Origin: Bacteroidota bacterium | GTDB lineage: Bacteria; Bacteroidota; Bacteroidia; Chitinophagales; Chitinophagaceae | Direction: 5' to 3' | Assembly (NCBI GenBank): GCA_013289065.1 | Contig: JABDAP010000020.1 | Coordinates: 1 to 35,044 of the forward strand | Length of the DNA: 35,044 bases | Shown here: positions 23,545 to 32,340 of the stretch, in pieces | Numbering within the stretch: the stretch's first letter is position 1 | How the letters are laid out: every line of letters starts with the position of its first letter | Notes under the pieces: model-generated | Database searches by the model: none | What the model saw: only the letters and a program-made list of their open reading frames with translations | Told to the model about the DNA's origin: nothing | Program-made: the position numbers and the translations under genes

Positions 23545-24378
23545 CGTAACCAACTGTATCCCTGTTTTTGTAAACGCGATCTTTTGTTGTTTGTATAAAT
23601 TGCCTGTTGTCATTTTGAAGGTCTTTTTGCTCATCCCGAAAAAATCATAGATCTGCTGCGGATCTGATTTATCATGATACGGCAGGTAACCGTTATTTTC
23701 TGCAAGCAGCCTTAATATTTTTCCTGATTCATCTTCCACTTTTTGAAAACCGGGTTTACCGAGTACCACATCAATTTTATTATCGGGGCGGATGGTTTTT
23801 ATAAAGCCCTGCATCCTGTCGCCGATATGTAAAGTGGTAAATATTTCATTCGCATGTAACACACCGGTGTGGCGGTTGTTGATGATCATTACATAACCCA
23901 GTTCCGATTGACGGTAAACCAAGAGGTCAACAATATCTTTTTCTTTTACGGACAGTTCATCATTGCTCAGCAATGATTCGATCTTTTCAGTAGCAGCTAC
24001 CCTGCCCGTTTGTTCATCGATATATAATTTTACGAGGTATTCTTTTCCCTCATGCATGCCGCTAACCTGTTTTGATTTGGGAACGAAAAGATCTTTCATT
24101 AATCCCCAATCTAAAAAAGCGCCTTGTTCTGTTACAGAAACCACTTTCATTTTTACGATATCGCCCACAGCCGCTTTTGCTTTCTGCGTTGTAGCGATCA
24201 AACGGTTATCTGAATCGTGGTAAACGAATACCGCCAACTCATCGCCGATGCGTAGTGTGCGCGGCGCAAAGCGCTTGGGCAAAAGGATCCCTTCGGCGCC
24301 ATCATCAAGGTAAAATCCAAAATCTACTTTACGGGAAACTTTTAGTGTGTTGTATTGTCCAACTTGTACGGGGTTCAT
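23536..24378 (-). CDS. cvfB: CvfB-like S1-domain RNA-binding protein
   Basis: A 280-residue protein of the CvfB family. Three S1-like beta-barrels are visible (about 5-60, YNTLKVSRKVDFGFYLDDGA; 68-135, GDIVKMKVVSVTEQGAFLDW with the FVPKSKQ continuation; 145-210), followed by a C-terminal winged helix (about 220-275) with YDFFGMSKKTFKMTTGNLYK and FTKTGIQLV. CvfB binds single-stranded RNA and affects virulence-gene and protein expression in Staphylococcus; the precise role in Bacteroidota is not settled. It is cytoplasmic. The last residues TSE and the stop come from repeat D2. A consensus -7 box lies 25-32 bases upstream. Confidence 0.9.
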   Translation of the reverse strand: MNPVQVGQYNTLKVSRKVDFGFYLDDGAEGILLPKRFAPRTLRIGDELAVFVYHDSDNRLIATTQKAKAAVGDIVKMKVVSVTEQGAFLDWGLMKDLFVPKSKQVSGMHEGKEYLVKLYIDEQTGRVAATEKIESLLSNDELSVKEKDIVDLLVYRQSELGYVMIINNRHTGVLHANEIFTTLHIGDRMQGFIKTIRPDNKIDVVLGKPGFQKVEDESGKILRLLAENNGYLPYHDKSDPQQIYDFFGMSKKTFKMTTGNLYKQQKIAFTKTGIQLVTSE

Positions 24379-24402
24379 AATCTATCTGGTTATTCCGGCC
24401 AG

Positions 24403-24410
24403 CAAATGTA
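24403..24410 (-). promoter_or_regulatory. -7 box TACATTTG of the cvfB gene
   Basis: TACATTTG on the minus strand matches TAnnTTTG exactly and ends 24 bases before the ATG at 24378. A -33 TTTG is not clear. Confidence 0.5.
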
Positions 24411-24454
24411 CAATTGTTTATTTTGACAGGTTTTCGGTTAAAGAATATGGTAGT

Positions 24455-24577
24455 CTCAGTTTGATATTTTTAGTATGACTTTTTGTGCAATAACTGCGCC
24501 TCCGCGCCTTTGCGTGAGAAAAATGCACGCAAAGGCGCGGAGGCGCAGTTTTGATCCATTTTGAAATTCAAACTGAG
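24455..24577. repeat. palindromic element family A, copy A3 (most complete)
   Basis: Terminal inverted repeat CTCAGTTTGA (24455-24464) / TCAAACTGAG (24568-24577) encloses a near-perfect GC-rich hairpin: left arm about 24494-24516 (GCGCCTCCGCGCCTTTGCGT), right arm about 24525-24547, loop GAGAAAAAT. It fills most of the divergent gap between cvfB and the secreted protein at 24652, a 273-base stretch that holds no other gene. Confidence 0.9.
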
Positions 24578-24651
24578 GCGCTACCCGGAATGTTTATATG
24601 TTAGCAACTTTCCGTGATATACAAACAAAGCTTTTGATATTTTGCATTTGT

Positions 24652-25548
24652 ATGATCCAACCAATCAAAGCTGCCTTTCTCGCTATCTTTTTACTGACCG
24701 CTACTGTTTTGTTTTCGCAGAATGTGAATGGACACTGGTACGGCATTGGCATGATACAGACCACCAAAGACTATAATTCTTATTTATCTGAACTGATCCT
24801 GCGCCAAAAAGGAAAAACAGTGTGGGGCGAATTTGATTATTATTTTAAAGACAGTCTTGTTAAGGTACCGCTTAATGGGAGCTTTGATGAACAGACACGA
24901 AAATTAAACATCAGGCCTTTTTCGATGATCTATTATAAATCACCCAATGCGCGGAACAGTATTGATTGTAACATGTCGGGGAATTTTAGTTTGGTTACGT
25001 CAAAAGCAGAATCGGTTTTATCCGGTGCATTGGCCACAGATGCGGATCATAAATACACCGTTCCTGATATTAATTTTCGTTTTACAAGGTCGGATGATAC
25101 GGCTTCATTGGTAATAAAAGATGAACCCGAGCCAACAAAAACGCCTGATACCATTATTACCGCTGCACCGGTTTCGCCACAAATGGAAACGGTACAGGCT
25201 TTTGCAAAACGCGGAAAGATCTATACCAAAGAATTAGAAGTAACCAATAATACGCTGCGGCTTGAGTTGTATGATAATGGCGAGATAGATTATGATTCTG
25301 TTTCCGTGTTCTTCAATGATAAACTGATCCTGCCAAAAACAATGCTTACGCACCGTGCGATCCGCATAACCATTGAGCTTGATCCAACACGCGAATTCAA
25401 TGAACTCAGCATGTTTGCAGAAAATTTAGGAATGATACCACCCAATACTGCGGCGCTGATTGTGTATGACGACAAAACACGTTATGAAACTTTACTGACA
25501 AGTGATCTTAGCAAGAGTGCGACTTTGAAAATAAAAAAGAAGCCATAA
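24652..25548 (+). CDS. secreted protein of unknown function with C-terminal beta-domain
   Basis: A 298-residue protein. The ATG at 24652 gives a good signal peptide (MIQPIKAAFLAIFLLTATVLFSQ); an ATG at 24598 would add 18 residues. The mature N-terminal half (about 24-150, NVNGHWYGIGMIQTTKDYN then GEFDYYFKD) alternates like a lipocalin-type beta-barrel. A proline/threonine-rich linker (EPEPTKTPDTIITAAP) leads to a C-terminal domain (about 190-298) with LRLELYDNGEIDYDSVSVFF, RAIRITIELDPTREFNELSM and AENLGMIPPNTAALIVYDD. I recall that C-terminal pattern from other uncharacterised Bacteroidota exported proteins; no function is known to me. It should be periplasmic or surface-exposed. Confidence 0.75.
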   Translation: MIQPIKAAFLAIFLLTATVLFSQNVNGHWYGIGMIQTTKDYNSYLSELILRQKGKTVWGEFDYYFKDSLVKVPLNGSFDEQTRKLNIRPFSMIYYKSPNARNSIDCNMSGNFSLVTSKAESVLSGALATDADHKYTVPDINFRFTRSDDTASLVIKDEPEPTKTPDTIITAAPVSPQMETVQAFAKRGKIYTKELEVTNNTLRLELYDNGEIDYDSVSVFFNDKLILPKTMLTHRAIRITIELDPTREFNELSMFAENLGMIPPNTAALIVYDDKTRYETLLTSDLSKSATLKIKKKP

Positions 25549-25551
25549 CTG

Positions 25552-26028
25552 TTATTTATAACTGACCAACTCAGCATTTAATTTCTTCGCAAGGCCTTTT
25601 GCACCCCAGCCCATTACCACGTCGTGGTTGTAATTAAATGCAGGCTTGAGCATGAAAGAAAGATAATTCATCCATGCTTTATTGGTAAATACCGTCCAGT
25701 TATATTGAATGTACGTGATGCCGTTCTTTTCTTCGAAGAACCACTCGCCTTCACCTTCCAGCTCGCCAAAGGCTTCGCCTTTCATGTATTTATATTTTTC
25801 CAGTTTCGTTAAACGCATGTTGAATGCAAGCTCGTAAGGAAGTATGCTGCGCCAGGTATATTCGCGAACACCGCCAACTCCATCGGCATCGCCTTTTTCG
25901 AGTTCTTTTACTTTGATCACGCCCTTCCACCAGCCGGGCCATTCGAGTGAGGCGTGAATTGAGCCCCATACTTCTGTCAGCGGCGCTTTAATTTTCCAAC
26001 GCGTTATGAATGCATATTGTGTAGCCAT
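25552..26028 (-). CDS. SRPBCC family protein
   Basis: A 158-residue protein starting YAFITRWKIKAPLTEVWGSI, the first strand and helix of the SRPBCC/polyketide-cyclase-like fold; ASLEWPGWWKGVIKVKELEKG, EYTWRSILPYELAFNMRLTK and the last helix FNYNHDVVMGWGAKGLAKKLNAEL complete it. The family binds hydrophobic ligands; several related members are annotated only as polyketide cyclase/dehydrase. No catalytic role can be assigned. Its stop is only three bases from the stop of the convergent plus-strand gene, so it has no room for a separate terminator. It is followed upstream (in transcription order) by parC, 42 bases away, and may be read through from it. Confidence 0.85.
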   Translation of the reverse strand: MATQYAFITRWKIKAPLTEVWGSIHASLEWPGWWKGVIKVKELEKGDADGVGGVREYTWRSILPYELAFNMRLTKLEKYKYMKGEAFGELEGEGEWFFEEKNGITYIQYNWTVFTNKAWMNYLSFMLKPAFNYNHDVVMGWGAKGLAKKLNAELVSYK

Positions 26029-26070
26029 AAAAATGGTTTAGATAATATACGATAAACAAACATTTTTGGT

Positions 26071-28587
26071 TTAGCCAAATAGTTCGGGTTGCGCATTTTC
26101 ATCTTTGGGCTTCTGTTCCCATTCCATTTCAATTGTTTTGCTGTAGTCTGTAAGCTTGGCTCCCACAGCTTTCCAGCCCATTACTTCTACCATCTTCGCC
26201 ACTTTGAATTTGGCTTTGCGAACCGTTTGGCCGCGGCCCGTTTGTACAACTAATATCGGCTCTTCATCAGTTGTTACGGCTTCCAGCCGGTTGGCTTCTC
26301 CTTCTTTGATAAAGGAGAATTGCGTTTTCAATGTGGTTGTTTCTATTTTAAAACGTTTGATATTGTACTGCTGCTTATCATTATCCAGGTACACAGCACT
26401 GATGATCTTTTCCGGAACAAACTTTTCGATCAAAGTAATTTTTTCCGGTTCAAACCTTTGTGTGATCTCGGTGTCTGTTAATTCATAAGTTCCATCGTTA
26501 TAGAATATGATGATCTTCTCATCTTCAAAACTGCCGAGGTATTGTCCCTTCTCTTCCGTATTCAACCGCCCGAACTTATCATCGAACCATAATTTACGGC
26601 CGGCAAGTGTGCTCTTACCTGCTTCTTTTAGTTTCACGGTTTTTACCGGGTATTTGGTAACCTGGTTGCCCATACTGCCGCGGCCCTTGATCTCCAGTTC
26701 TTCAAAATAGAAATCGAGTTCTTTGATCCGTGCGCTGCAATTCGGGCTCAAAATAATTTTTACAACTTCTGCTTCGCCATTCGGATTGGCGCTGAAATAA
26801 TGCACCCTGCTTTTATCAGAGCCTTTTGTAAGGTCGTATTCTTTTTCGCGGGTAATTCCGGTCACATTAAAACGCTTGGCATAACTCACGCCTGATTTAC
26901 CATCAACATAGATCATGTTGTAAGTAGTACGTTCATCATTTTTTTCAAACACGGCGGCATGAATGATGTCTTTTCCGATAAAGACTTTATCAGAAACCTT
27001 CACCACTTTCATCGTGCCTCCTTTGGTAAAGGCGATGATATCATCATAATCGGAACACTCGCAAAGAAATTCGTCTTTCTTCAAACCTGTACCAATAAAG
27101 CCTTCCGAGCGGTTGAGGTATAATTTGGTATTGGCGATCGCTACATGTTTTACCTGTATCGTATCAAACTCCCTGATCTCTGTTTTCCTTTCTCTTCCCT
27201 TGCCGTATTTTTTTAACAGCATTTCAAAATAACCCACCGCGAAATCTGTAAGGTTATCCAGATCAAATTTTACCTGCTTTATGTCTGTTTCAATGGCTTT
27301 GATCTGTTCTATCAGTTCATTGATATCGAGCCGGTAAATTCTTCTTACCGGTTTTTCAGTAAGCTTGATAATGTCTTCCCGTTCTATCTTCCGTTTTAAT
27401 TTTTTCTTGTACGGCTCGAATGCTCTGTCGATCGCTTCGATCACTTTATCCCATGTAGCATGTTTCTGTTCGAGCTCTTTGTAGATCTTTTCTTCAAAGA
27501 ATATTTTTTCAAGCGAGGTATAATGCCATTTATCTTCCAGCTCGCGCAGCTTTATTTCGAGTTCTTTTTTTAATATTGCTTTTGTATTCTCCGTAGAAAC
27601 TGTCAGCAATTCTTTCGCTGTGAGAAACTGCGGCCTGTCTGCAACGATCACGCAGGCATTGGGCGAGATGCTTACTTCGCAATCCGTAAAAGCATACAGT
27701 GCATCGATGGTGATATCGGGAGAAATGCCGGGCGCGAGATCGATCTGGATCTCAACATCGGCAGCCGTTACATCGATCACTTTTTTTATTTTGATCTTTC
27801 CCTGGTCGTTTGCCTTGGTAATGCTTTCCATTAACTGCGTGGTGGTTACGCCATATGGCACATCACGGATCACTAATGTTTTTTTATCCAGTTCTTCCAC
27901 ATGCGCGCGTACCCTTACTTTGCCGCCGCGTTTGCCATCATTGTAATTCGCCACATCGATCATGCCACCGGTCTGGAAGTCGGGATACAATTCAAACTTC
28001 CTTCCACGCAAACATTTTATCGATGCATCTATCAATTCGCAAAAATTATGCGGTAAAATTTTTGTTGATAGCCCCACCGCAATCCCATCCGCTCCCTGCG
28101 CGAGCAGCAACGGAAATTTCATCGGCAATGTGATGGGTTCATTTTTTCTGCCGTCATAACTCAACTGCCATTCGGTTGTTTTATTATTGAACGCAACTTC
28201 GAGAGCGAACTTCGACAAACGCGCTTCAATATATCTTGAAGCGGCCGCTTCATCACCTGTTCTTACGTCGCCCCAGTTGCCCTGTGTTTCTATCAACAGG
28301 TCTTTTTGCCCGAGGTTTACCAATGCATCGCCGATACTCGCATCGCCATGCGGATGATACTGCATACTCTGTCCGATAATATTGGCCACTTTATTAAAAC
28401 GCCCATCGTCCATTTCCTTCATAGCATGAAGAATGCGCCGCTGCACGGGTTTCAGGCCATCTTCAATAGCAGGCACTGCACGTTCCAGTATCACATACGA
28501 TGCATAATCGAGGAACCAGTTCTTGTATTGCCCCTGCACACCGGTCTCATTTTCAAATACCCTGTTCTCTTGTTTTTCTTTCGCCAT
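26071..28587 (-). CDS. parC: DNA topoisomerase IV subunit A
   Basis: An 838-residue type IIA topoisomerase A subunit. The catalytic tyrosine is Tyr119 in AAASRYIEARLSKFA; QRRILHAMKEMDDGRFNKVA, IGQSMQYHPHGDASIGDALV and LLAQGADGIAVGLSTKILPHN are breakage-reunion domain signatures. A coiled-coil arm runs about 330-440, and the C-terminal domain (from about 490) forms repeats of the pinwheel type without the GyrA-box, which fits ParC. With ParE it makes a tetramer that decatenates daughter chromosomes. It is the last of the parE - DUF1835 - cupin - parC run; repeat F fills the gap before its start. Confidence 0.93.
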   Translation of the reverse strand: MAKEKQENRVFENETGVQGQYKNWFLDYASYVILERAVPAIEDGLKPVQRRILHAMKEMDDGRFNKVANIIGQSMQYHPHGDASIGDALVNLGQKDLLIETQGNWGDVRTGDEAAASRYIEARLSKFALEVAFNNKTTEWQLSYDGRKNEPITLPMKFPLLLAQGADGIAVGLSTKILPHNFCELIDASIKCLRGRKFELYPDFQTGGMIDVANYNDGKRGGKVRVRAHVEELDKKTLVIRDVPYGVTTTQLMESITKANDQGKIKIKKVIDVTAADVEIQIDLAPGISPDITIDALYAFTDCEVSISPNACVIVADRPQFLTAKELLTVSTENTKAILKKELEIKLRELEDKWHYTSLEKIFFEEKIYKELEQKHATWDKVIEAIDRAFEPYKKKLKRKIEREDIIKLTEKPVRRIYRLDINELIEQIKAIETDIKQVKFDLDNLTDFAVGYFEMLLKKYGKGRERKTEIREFDTIQVKHVAIANTKLYLNRSEGFIGTGLKKDEFLCECSDYDDIIAFTKGGTMKVVKVSDKVFIGKDIIHAAVFEKNDERTTYNMIYVDGKSGVSYAKRFNVTGITREKEYDLTKGSDKSRVHYFSANPNGEAEVVKIILSPNCSARIKELDFYFEELEIKGRGSMGNQVTKYPVKTVKLKEAGKSTLAGRKLWFDDKFGRLNTEEKGQYLGSFEDEKIIIFYNDGTYELTDTEITQRFEPEKITLIEKFVPEKIISAVYLDNDKQQYNIKRFKIETTTLKTQFSFIKEGEANRLEAVTTDEEPILVVQTGRGQTVRKAKFKVAKMVEVMGWKAVGAKLTDYSKTIEMEWEQKPKDENAQPELFG

Positions 28588-28591
28588 ATGT

Positions 28592-28735
28592 TAATTTGAA
28601 AATCTGAAAATCTGAAAATCTGAAAATGCAACAGGCCGGTGCCGCATTTTCAAATTCGCAAATTCTCAAATTCTTCTTCTTTTATTTTTTCGGACTGATA
28701 CCATTTTCAAATCCTCAAATTTTCAAATTCTATAA
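28592..28735. repeat. AATTTGAAAATCTGAAAATC inverted/tandem repeat (family F)
   Basis: Left part 28592-28627 is four GAAAATCT words; right part about 28646-28674 and 28703-28730 are TTTTCAAATT words on the opposite polarity. GAAAATGC (28622-28629) pairs with GCATTTTC (28643-28650). It fills the gap between the cupin and parC genes and includes the cupin stop codon. Confidence 0.75.
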
Positions 28736-29091
28736 GTATCGTCGCGGCCATCTGCCAATGCATTCAGTTCAAGTACGATAATATCCGTATCCGCGATTAC
28801 TTCATGCCAGGCCCATGCCTCTACTGTTACCATGGCTGGTGCGATGGCTCTGCAGGTTCCTTTTTTTGTTTCATCGCGCACATCAAACCAGTTGATGGTT
28901 ATTTCGCCCTGCATGATAATGATGATCTCAGGGTTTTTATTCTTTGCCAACCCTTTGTGATAATGCTTCGCATTGTGCGTACCTGCTTTTCTATAACCCA
29001 CCACAAACTGCCCGCTGCGGTCCGTATCAAAATAATGCGTGGCCCCGCGTTCATCCTCTGCGATCTTTGGTACTGGTGTTACTTCTACCAT
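28723..29091 (-). CDS. cupin-domain protein
   Basis: A 122-residue single-domain cupin. The first motif is reduced to GYRKAGTHNAKHYHKGLAKN (His-x-His at about 43-45), followed by PEIIIIMQGEITINW (the G-E-x-I-x loop) and AWAWHEVIADTDIIVLELN (second motif). Metal binding is plausible through HYH and WHE. Similar small cupins act as sugar-nucleotide epimerases/isomerases or simply as binding proteins; no substrate can be named. It sits inside the topoisomerase IV gene run, which is unexpected and may be only positional. The final TGA is within repeat F. Confidence 0.8.
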   Translation of the reverse strand: MVEVTPVPKIAEDERGATHYFDTDRSGQFVVGYRKAGTHNAKHYHKGLAKNKNPEIIIIMQGEITINWFDVRDETKKGTCRAIAPAMVTVEAWAWHEVIADTDIIVLELNALADGRDDTYRI

Positions 29092-29123
29092 ACATTAATT
29101 ATTACCTGTTGCAATATTAAAAT

Positions 29124-29246
29124 ACTCTGCGTTAACTCTGCTTCTCTGCACCTCTGCGGTGAAAACGATTTTAAAATAATCGCTTGTTCAATTTTGCAAA
29201 CCCTTTTCACCGCAGAGCCGCAGAGTTTGCACAGAGTTGCGCAGAG
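29124..29246. repeat. CTCTGCGGTGAAAA / TTTTCACCGCAGAG inverted repeat (family G)
   Basis: Left arm about 29124-29165 (CTGCACCTCTGCGGTGAAAA) and right arm about 29203-29246 (TTTTCACCGCAGAGCCGCAG) enclose a second small hairpin CGATT(TTAAAAT)AATCG at 29166-29182. It fills the gap between the DUF1835 and cupin genes. Confidence 0.8.
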
Positions 29247-29262
29247 AAATTCATTTATAACG

Positions 29263-30102
29263 TCATGATTCCGTTTCTTCTGCCGTAACATTTCCACCAC
29301 CCGGGAATGTTACGGTTAATTCTTTCCATCCTTTTGCCCAATCGCCGGTTACTTCCAGTTTTCCTTCAGCAGTTAATTCACGGATCCTCCACACTAAAAA
29401 AACATCACCGGTCTTTACTTTCATTTTATTCAGCGTGTTACTGATCAGCCTGGTAAGTTTTTGAGCTGTACCGGTTACATTCACTAAAATGTCTTTATCA
29501 TAAAAATCCACTTCTTTACCAACTAATTTTTTGCCGCCTTCGAGAAAACGCACCATTGAATTTTCATTGCAGATCTTTTTCCATTCGTCCGGATCAACCT
29601 CAAACTCGCTCAAAGTTATGGGCCGCGCTAATTTTTTGGCTTTGATAAATTCTTTCGGCTGTATCTCGAAAAGATAAGTGGGATAAAAAATATTTCCTTT
29701 CTCATTAAAGAATGGAAGATTATTCAGGTACAATACTTCTATCCTGCCGTGATATTCTTTCAGCTGGCTCATCAGCCAGTAATAACCACACACATCATGT
29801 GTATTCTGCCCCATCCAGATCCATACTTTTTCTTCAGGGTTCTCATCGAGCCTCTGCAATAAATGATGAACAGTTAATTTATCATCAACAATAGCCAGCT
29901 GTTCCGTGTATGGAGAAAACTCCAGCAACATTTTCCACCAATTGCCGCGCTGTTGATAGCCTTCAGCACTATATATATCAACCAGGGGCCCAACGGCAAA
30001 ATCATCGTTGATCTCAATGATATCACCCTGTAAACTTTCATCCAGTTCTATTGCCTTCTTTAATGCTTGTGTGTTTGCGGGTTCGAAAACTATGTGAATC
30101 AT
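29263..30102 (-). CDS. DUF1835 domain-containing protein
   Basis: A 279-residue protein. The N-terminal part (about 1-120) has MIHIVFEPANTQALKKAIEL and GDIIEINDDFAVGPLVDIYS, the DUF1835 signature, and WWKMLLEFSPYTEQLAIVDDK. The C-terminal part (about 160-260) with RFLEGGKKLVGKEVDFYDKD and TRLISNTLNKMKVKTGDVFL matches the DUF3658-type companion domain. The function of DUF1835 proteins is unknown. The FAVGPLVDI and VWIWMGQNTHDVCGYYWL segments suggest a small-molecule or nucleotide-binding alpha/beta fold. It directly follows parE, an arrangement I have seen repeatedly in Bacteroidota. The spacer between them is repeat E2. Confidence 0.85.
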   Translation of the reverse strand: MIHIVFEPANTQALKKAIELDESLQGDIIEINDDFAVGPLVDIYSAEGYQQRGNWWKMLLEFSPYTEQLAIVDDKLTVHHLLQRLDENPEEKVWIWMGQNTHDVCGYYWLMSQLKEYHGRIEVLYLNNLPFFNEKGNIFYPTYLFEIQPKEFIKAKKLARPITLSEFEVDPDEWKKICNENSMVRFLEGGKKLVGKEVDFYDKDILVNVTGTAQKLTRLISNTLNKMKVKTGDVFLVWRIRELTAEGKLEVTGDWAKGWKELTVTFPGGGNVTAEETES

Positions 30103-30104
30103 TG

Positions 30105-30193
30105 TAATTAGTAGTTAGTATTTAATAGTTAGTAATTAAAGTATCCATAGCAGCAGTAAATAATTACTAATTATTAATTACTAACTACTAATT
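30105..30193. repeat. AATTAGTAGTTAGTAATTAA inverted repeat (family E, copy E2)
   Basis: Left arm 30105-30140 (TAATTAGTAGTTAGTATTTA) and right arm about 30161-30193 are complementary. The final codons of parE (LVVSN, TAA) fall inside the right arm. Confidence 0.8.
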
Positions 30194-32072
30194 TTTCTAC
30201 CAGGTCCAGGTCAACCCGTAAGTTGTCAATGATCTTATCCTGCCGTTCGGGTGTATTTTTTCCCATGTAAAAATCAAGGATATCATGAATGGCTACTTCA
30301 TTGTTGATGCTGATCAGTTGTTTGCGCATATCCTGGCCGATGAACTTTCCAAACTCTTCCGGGCTTATCTCGCCCAATCCTTTGAAGCGTGTGATCTCAG
30401 GTTTGTTTCCTAATTTCTGAACGGCTTTCTGTTTTTCGCTCTCATCATAACAATAGATCGTTTCCTGTTTATTGCGAACGCGGAACAACGGCGTTTCTAA
30501 AATATATACATGCTCATGCTTAACAAGATCAGGAAAGAATTGCAGGAAGAATGTCATCAGCAACAAACGGATATGCATGCCATCCACATCGGCATCGGTT
30601 GCAATGATCACCTGGTTATAACGTAGCCCTTCCAGGCCGTCTTCTATGTTCAATGCATGCTGCAGTAGATTGAATTCTTCATTTTCATACACCACTTTTT
30701 TGGTGAGGCCAAAAGAATTCAATGGCTTACCACGCAGGCTGAACACAGCCTGTGAATCTACATTGCGCGATTTGGTAATGCTGCCGCTCGCGCTGTCGCC
30801 TTCCGTAATAAAAATGGTCGAATTATTCTGCAAGGCAATAAATTCTTCTTTGTTCTTTGCCGGCAATTCATCATTCAGGTGTACGCGGCAGTCGCGCAGC
30901 TTTTTATTATGCAGGTTGGCTTTCTTGGCACGTTCGTTCGCTAATTTTTTGATGCCGGCCAGTTCTTTTCTTTCCCTTTCATTTTGTTCGATACGTTTTT
31001 TCAACGCATCAGCAACAGACGGGTTACGGTGTAAAAAATTATCCAGCTCTTTGGCTAAAAAGTCAAGTATAAAATTTTTCATGCTCGGGCCGCCTTCATA
31101 CACATTCTGCGAACCCAGTTTTGTTTTTGTCTGGCTTTCAAATACCGGCTCCTGCACACGCACGGAAACTGCGGCTACAATACTGGTGCGGATATCCGAT
31201 GCCTCATAATCCTTCTTATAAAAATCGCGCACCACTTTCATATACGCTTCCCGGAATGCCTGCTGGTGCGTTCCGCCCTGCGTGGTGTATTGGCCGTTTA
31301 CAAAAGAAAAAATATCCTCGCCATAATCATTGTTATGCGATATGGCCACTTCAATATCTTCTCCTTTTAAATGTATGATCGGGTAACGAAGTTCATCCGG
31401 ATTTGTTTTGCGCTGCAACAGATCGAGCAATCCATTCCTGCTCACATATTTTTTACCATTGAAATGCATGGCCAGCCCTGCATTCAGGTAACAATAGTTC
31501 CACAACTGGTTATCTAAATAGTCGTGTATGTAATGAAAATTGCGGAACACCGTATCATCCGGTGTAAACACTACCAATGTTCCGTTGGGCTCATCGGTTT
31601 TTGTTTCTTTGTATTCTTTTACCAGCACGCCTTTTTCGAACTCGGCTGTTTTCTCTTTGCCATCACGAAATGCGGTCACTTTAAAATACTGGCTCAGGGC
31701 ATTCACCGCTTTCGTACCCACGCCATTCAGCCCAACGCTTTTCTGGAATGCTTTGCTGTCGTACTTCGCGCCGGTATTTATTTTACTCACTACATCCACC
31801 ACTTTCCCCAACGGAATACCGCGGCCATAATCGCGAACGGTTACATTTTTCCCTTCTATCGATAATTCAACCTGTTTGCCATAACCCATCGTGTATTCAT
31901 CAATACAGTTATCGATCACTTCTTTGATCAGCACATAAATACCATCATCCGGCGCGGAGCCATCACCCAGTTTACCGATATACATGCCGGGCCGTAGCCT
32001 GATATGTTCCCGCCAATCCAGCGAGCGGATCGATTCTTCATTGTACTCGAATAAATTCTTCACTTCTGCCAT
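30174..32072 (-). CDS. parE: DNA topoisomerase IV subunit B
   Basis: A 632-residue GHKL ATPase/TOPRIM subunit. The ATPase site has [15 protein letters not shown] (metal-binding Asn), [11 protein letters not shown] and [14 protein letters not shown]; the TOPRIM catalytic glutamate is Glu424 in ITEGDSASG and the acidic triad is DADVDG (493-498). The EGDSASG form (rather than EGDSAGG) and the length fit ParE of Bacteroidota. It drives decatenation with ParC by ATP-dependent strand passage. It leads the run parE - DUF1835 - cupin - parC. The last residues LVVSN are read from repeat E2, so the extreme C-terminus is repeat-derived. Confidence 0.94.
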   Translation of the reverse strand: MAEVKNLFEYNEESIRSLDWREHIRLRPGMYIGKLGDGSAPDDGIYVLIKEVIDNCIDEYTMGYGKQVELSIEGKNVTVRDYGRGIPLGKVVDVVSKINTGAKYDSKAFQKSVGLNGVGTKAVNALSQYFKVTAFRDGKEKTAEFEKGVLVKEYKETKTDEPNGTLVVFTPDDTVFRNFHYIHDYLDNQLWNYCYLNAGLAMHFNGKKYVSRNGLLDLLQRKTNPDELRYPIIHLKGEDIEVAISHNNDYGEDIFSFVNGQYTTQGGTHQQAFREAYMKVVRDFYKKDYEASDIRTSIVAAVSVRVQEPVFESQTKTKLGSQNVYEGGPSMKNFILDFLAKELDNFLHRNPSVADALKKRIEQNERERKELAGIKKLANERAKKANLHNKKLRDCRVHLNDELPAKNKEEFIALQNNSTIFITEGDSASGSITKSRNVDSQAVFSLRGKPLNSFGLTKKVVYENEEFNLLQHALNIEDGLEGLRYNQVIIATDADVDGMHIRLLLMTFFLQFFPDLVKHEHVYILETPLFRVRNKQETIYCYDESEKQKAVQKLGNKPEITRFKGLGEISPEEFGKFIGQDMRKQLISINNEVAIHDILDFYMGKNTPERQDKIIDNLRVDLDLVEKLVVSN

Positions 32073-32161
32073 GTCTCAATCGTTATTTTTTTACCAGCTT
32101 TTGTTCGTTAATCAACTTCGTTGTGTCACTCACTTGTACGTTCAGTCCGCTATGCAGTTTA

Positions 32162-32233
32162 GTCAGTAGTGAGTGGCCAGTGGTGAGTAAAAATCACTCC
32201 AATTATTAATTATTAACTACTTATTATTAATTA
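32162..32233. repeat. compound repeat: GTGAGTGGCCAGTGGTGAGT (C2) plus TTATTAATTATTAACTAC (E3)
   Basis: GTGAGT words at about 32168-32188 echo family C, with complementary CACTCAC at 32127-32133, and the AT-rich block 32200-32233 matches family E. Together they occupy part of the 268-base gap between parE and the YkgJ-like frame. No gene is visible in the rest. Confidence 0.6.
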
Positions 32234-32304
32234 CCCATACAACCCGCAAATCTAACCACCTGTCAACGCGCCCCAATTTTACTTTTCTACAAATCGCGTA
32301 AGAA

Positions 32305-32313
32305 TGTGGATAA
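32305..32313 (-). promoter_or_regulatory. single DnaA-box-like 9-mer
   Basis: TGTGGATAA is the exact complement of the DnaA box TTATCCACA. I found no second copy nearby, so it does not define an origin; chance occurrence in 35 kb is quite possible. Confidence 0.3.
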
Positions 32314-32340
32314 AAGGGTCAAAAATCTTAGTTTCTTTGA

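Noticed and set aside
29085-29300. 71-residue minus-strand frame between DUF1835 and cupin genes
   Set aside because: Largely the translation of repeat G and it overlaps the end of the DUF1835 gene.
32305-32313. Origin of replication suggested by the DnaA-box-like 9-mer
   Set aside because: Only one box was found, with no AT-rich unwinding region flanked by further boxes and no dnaA gene in the window.
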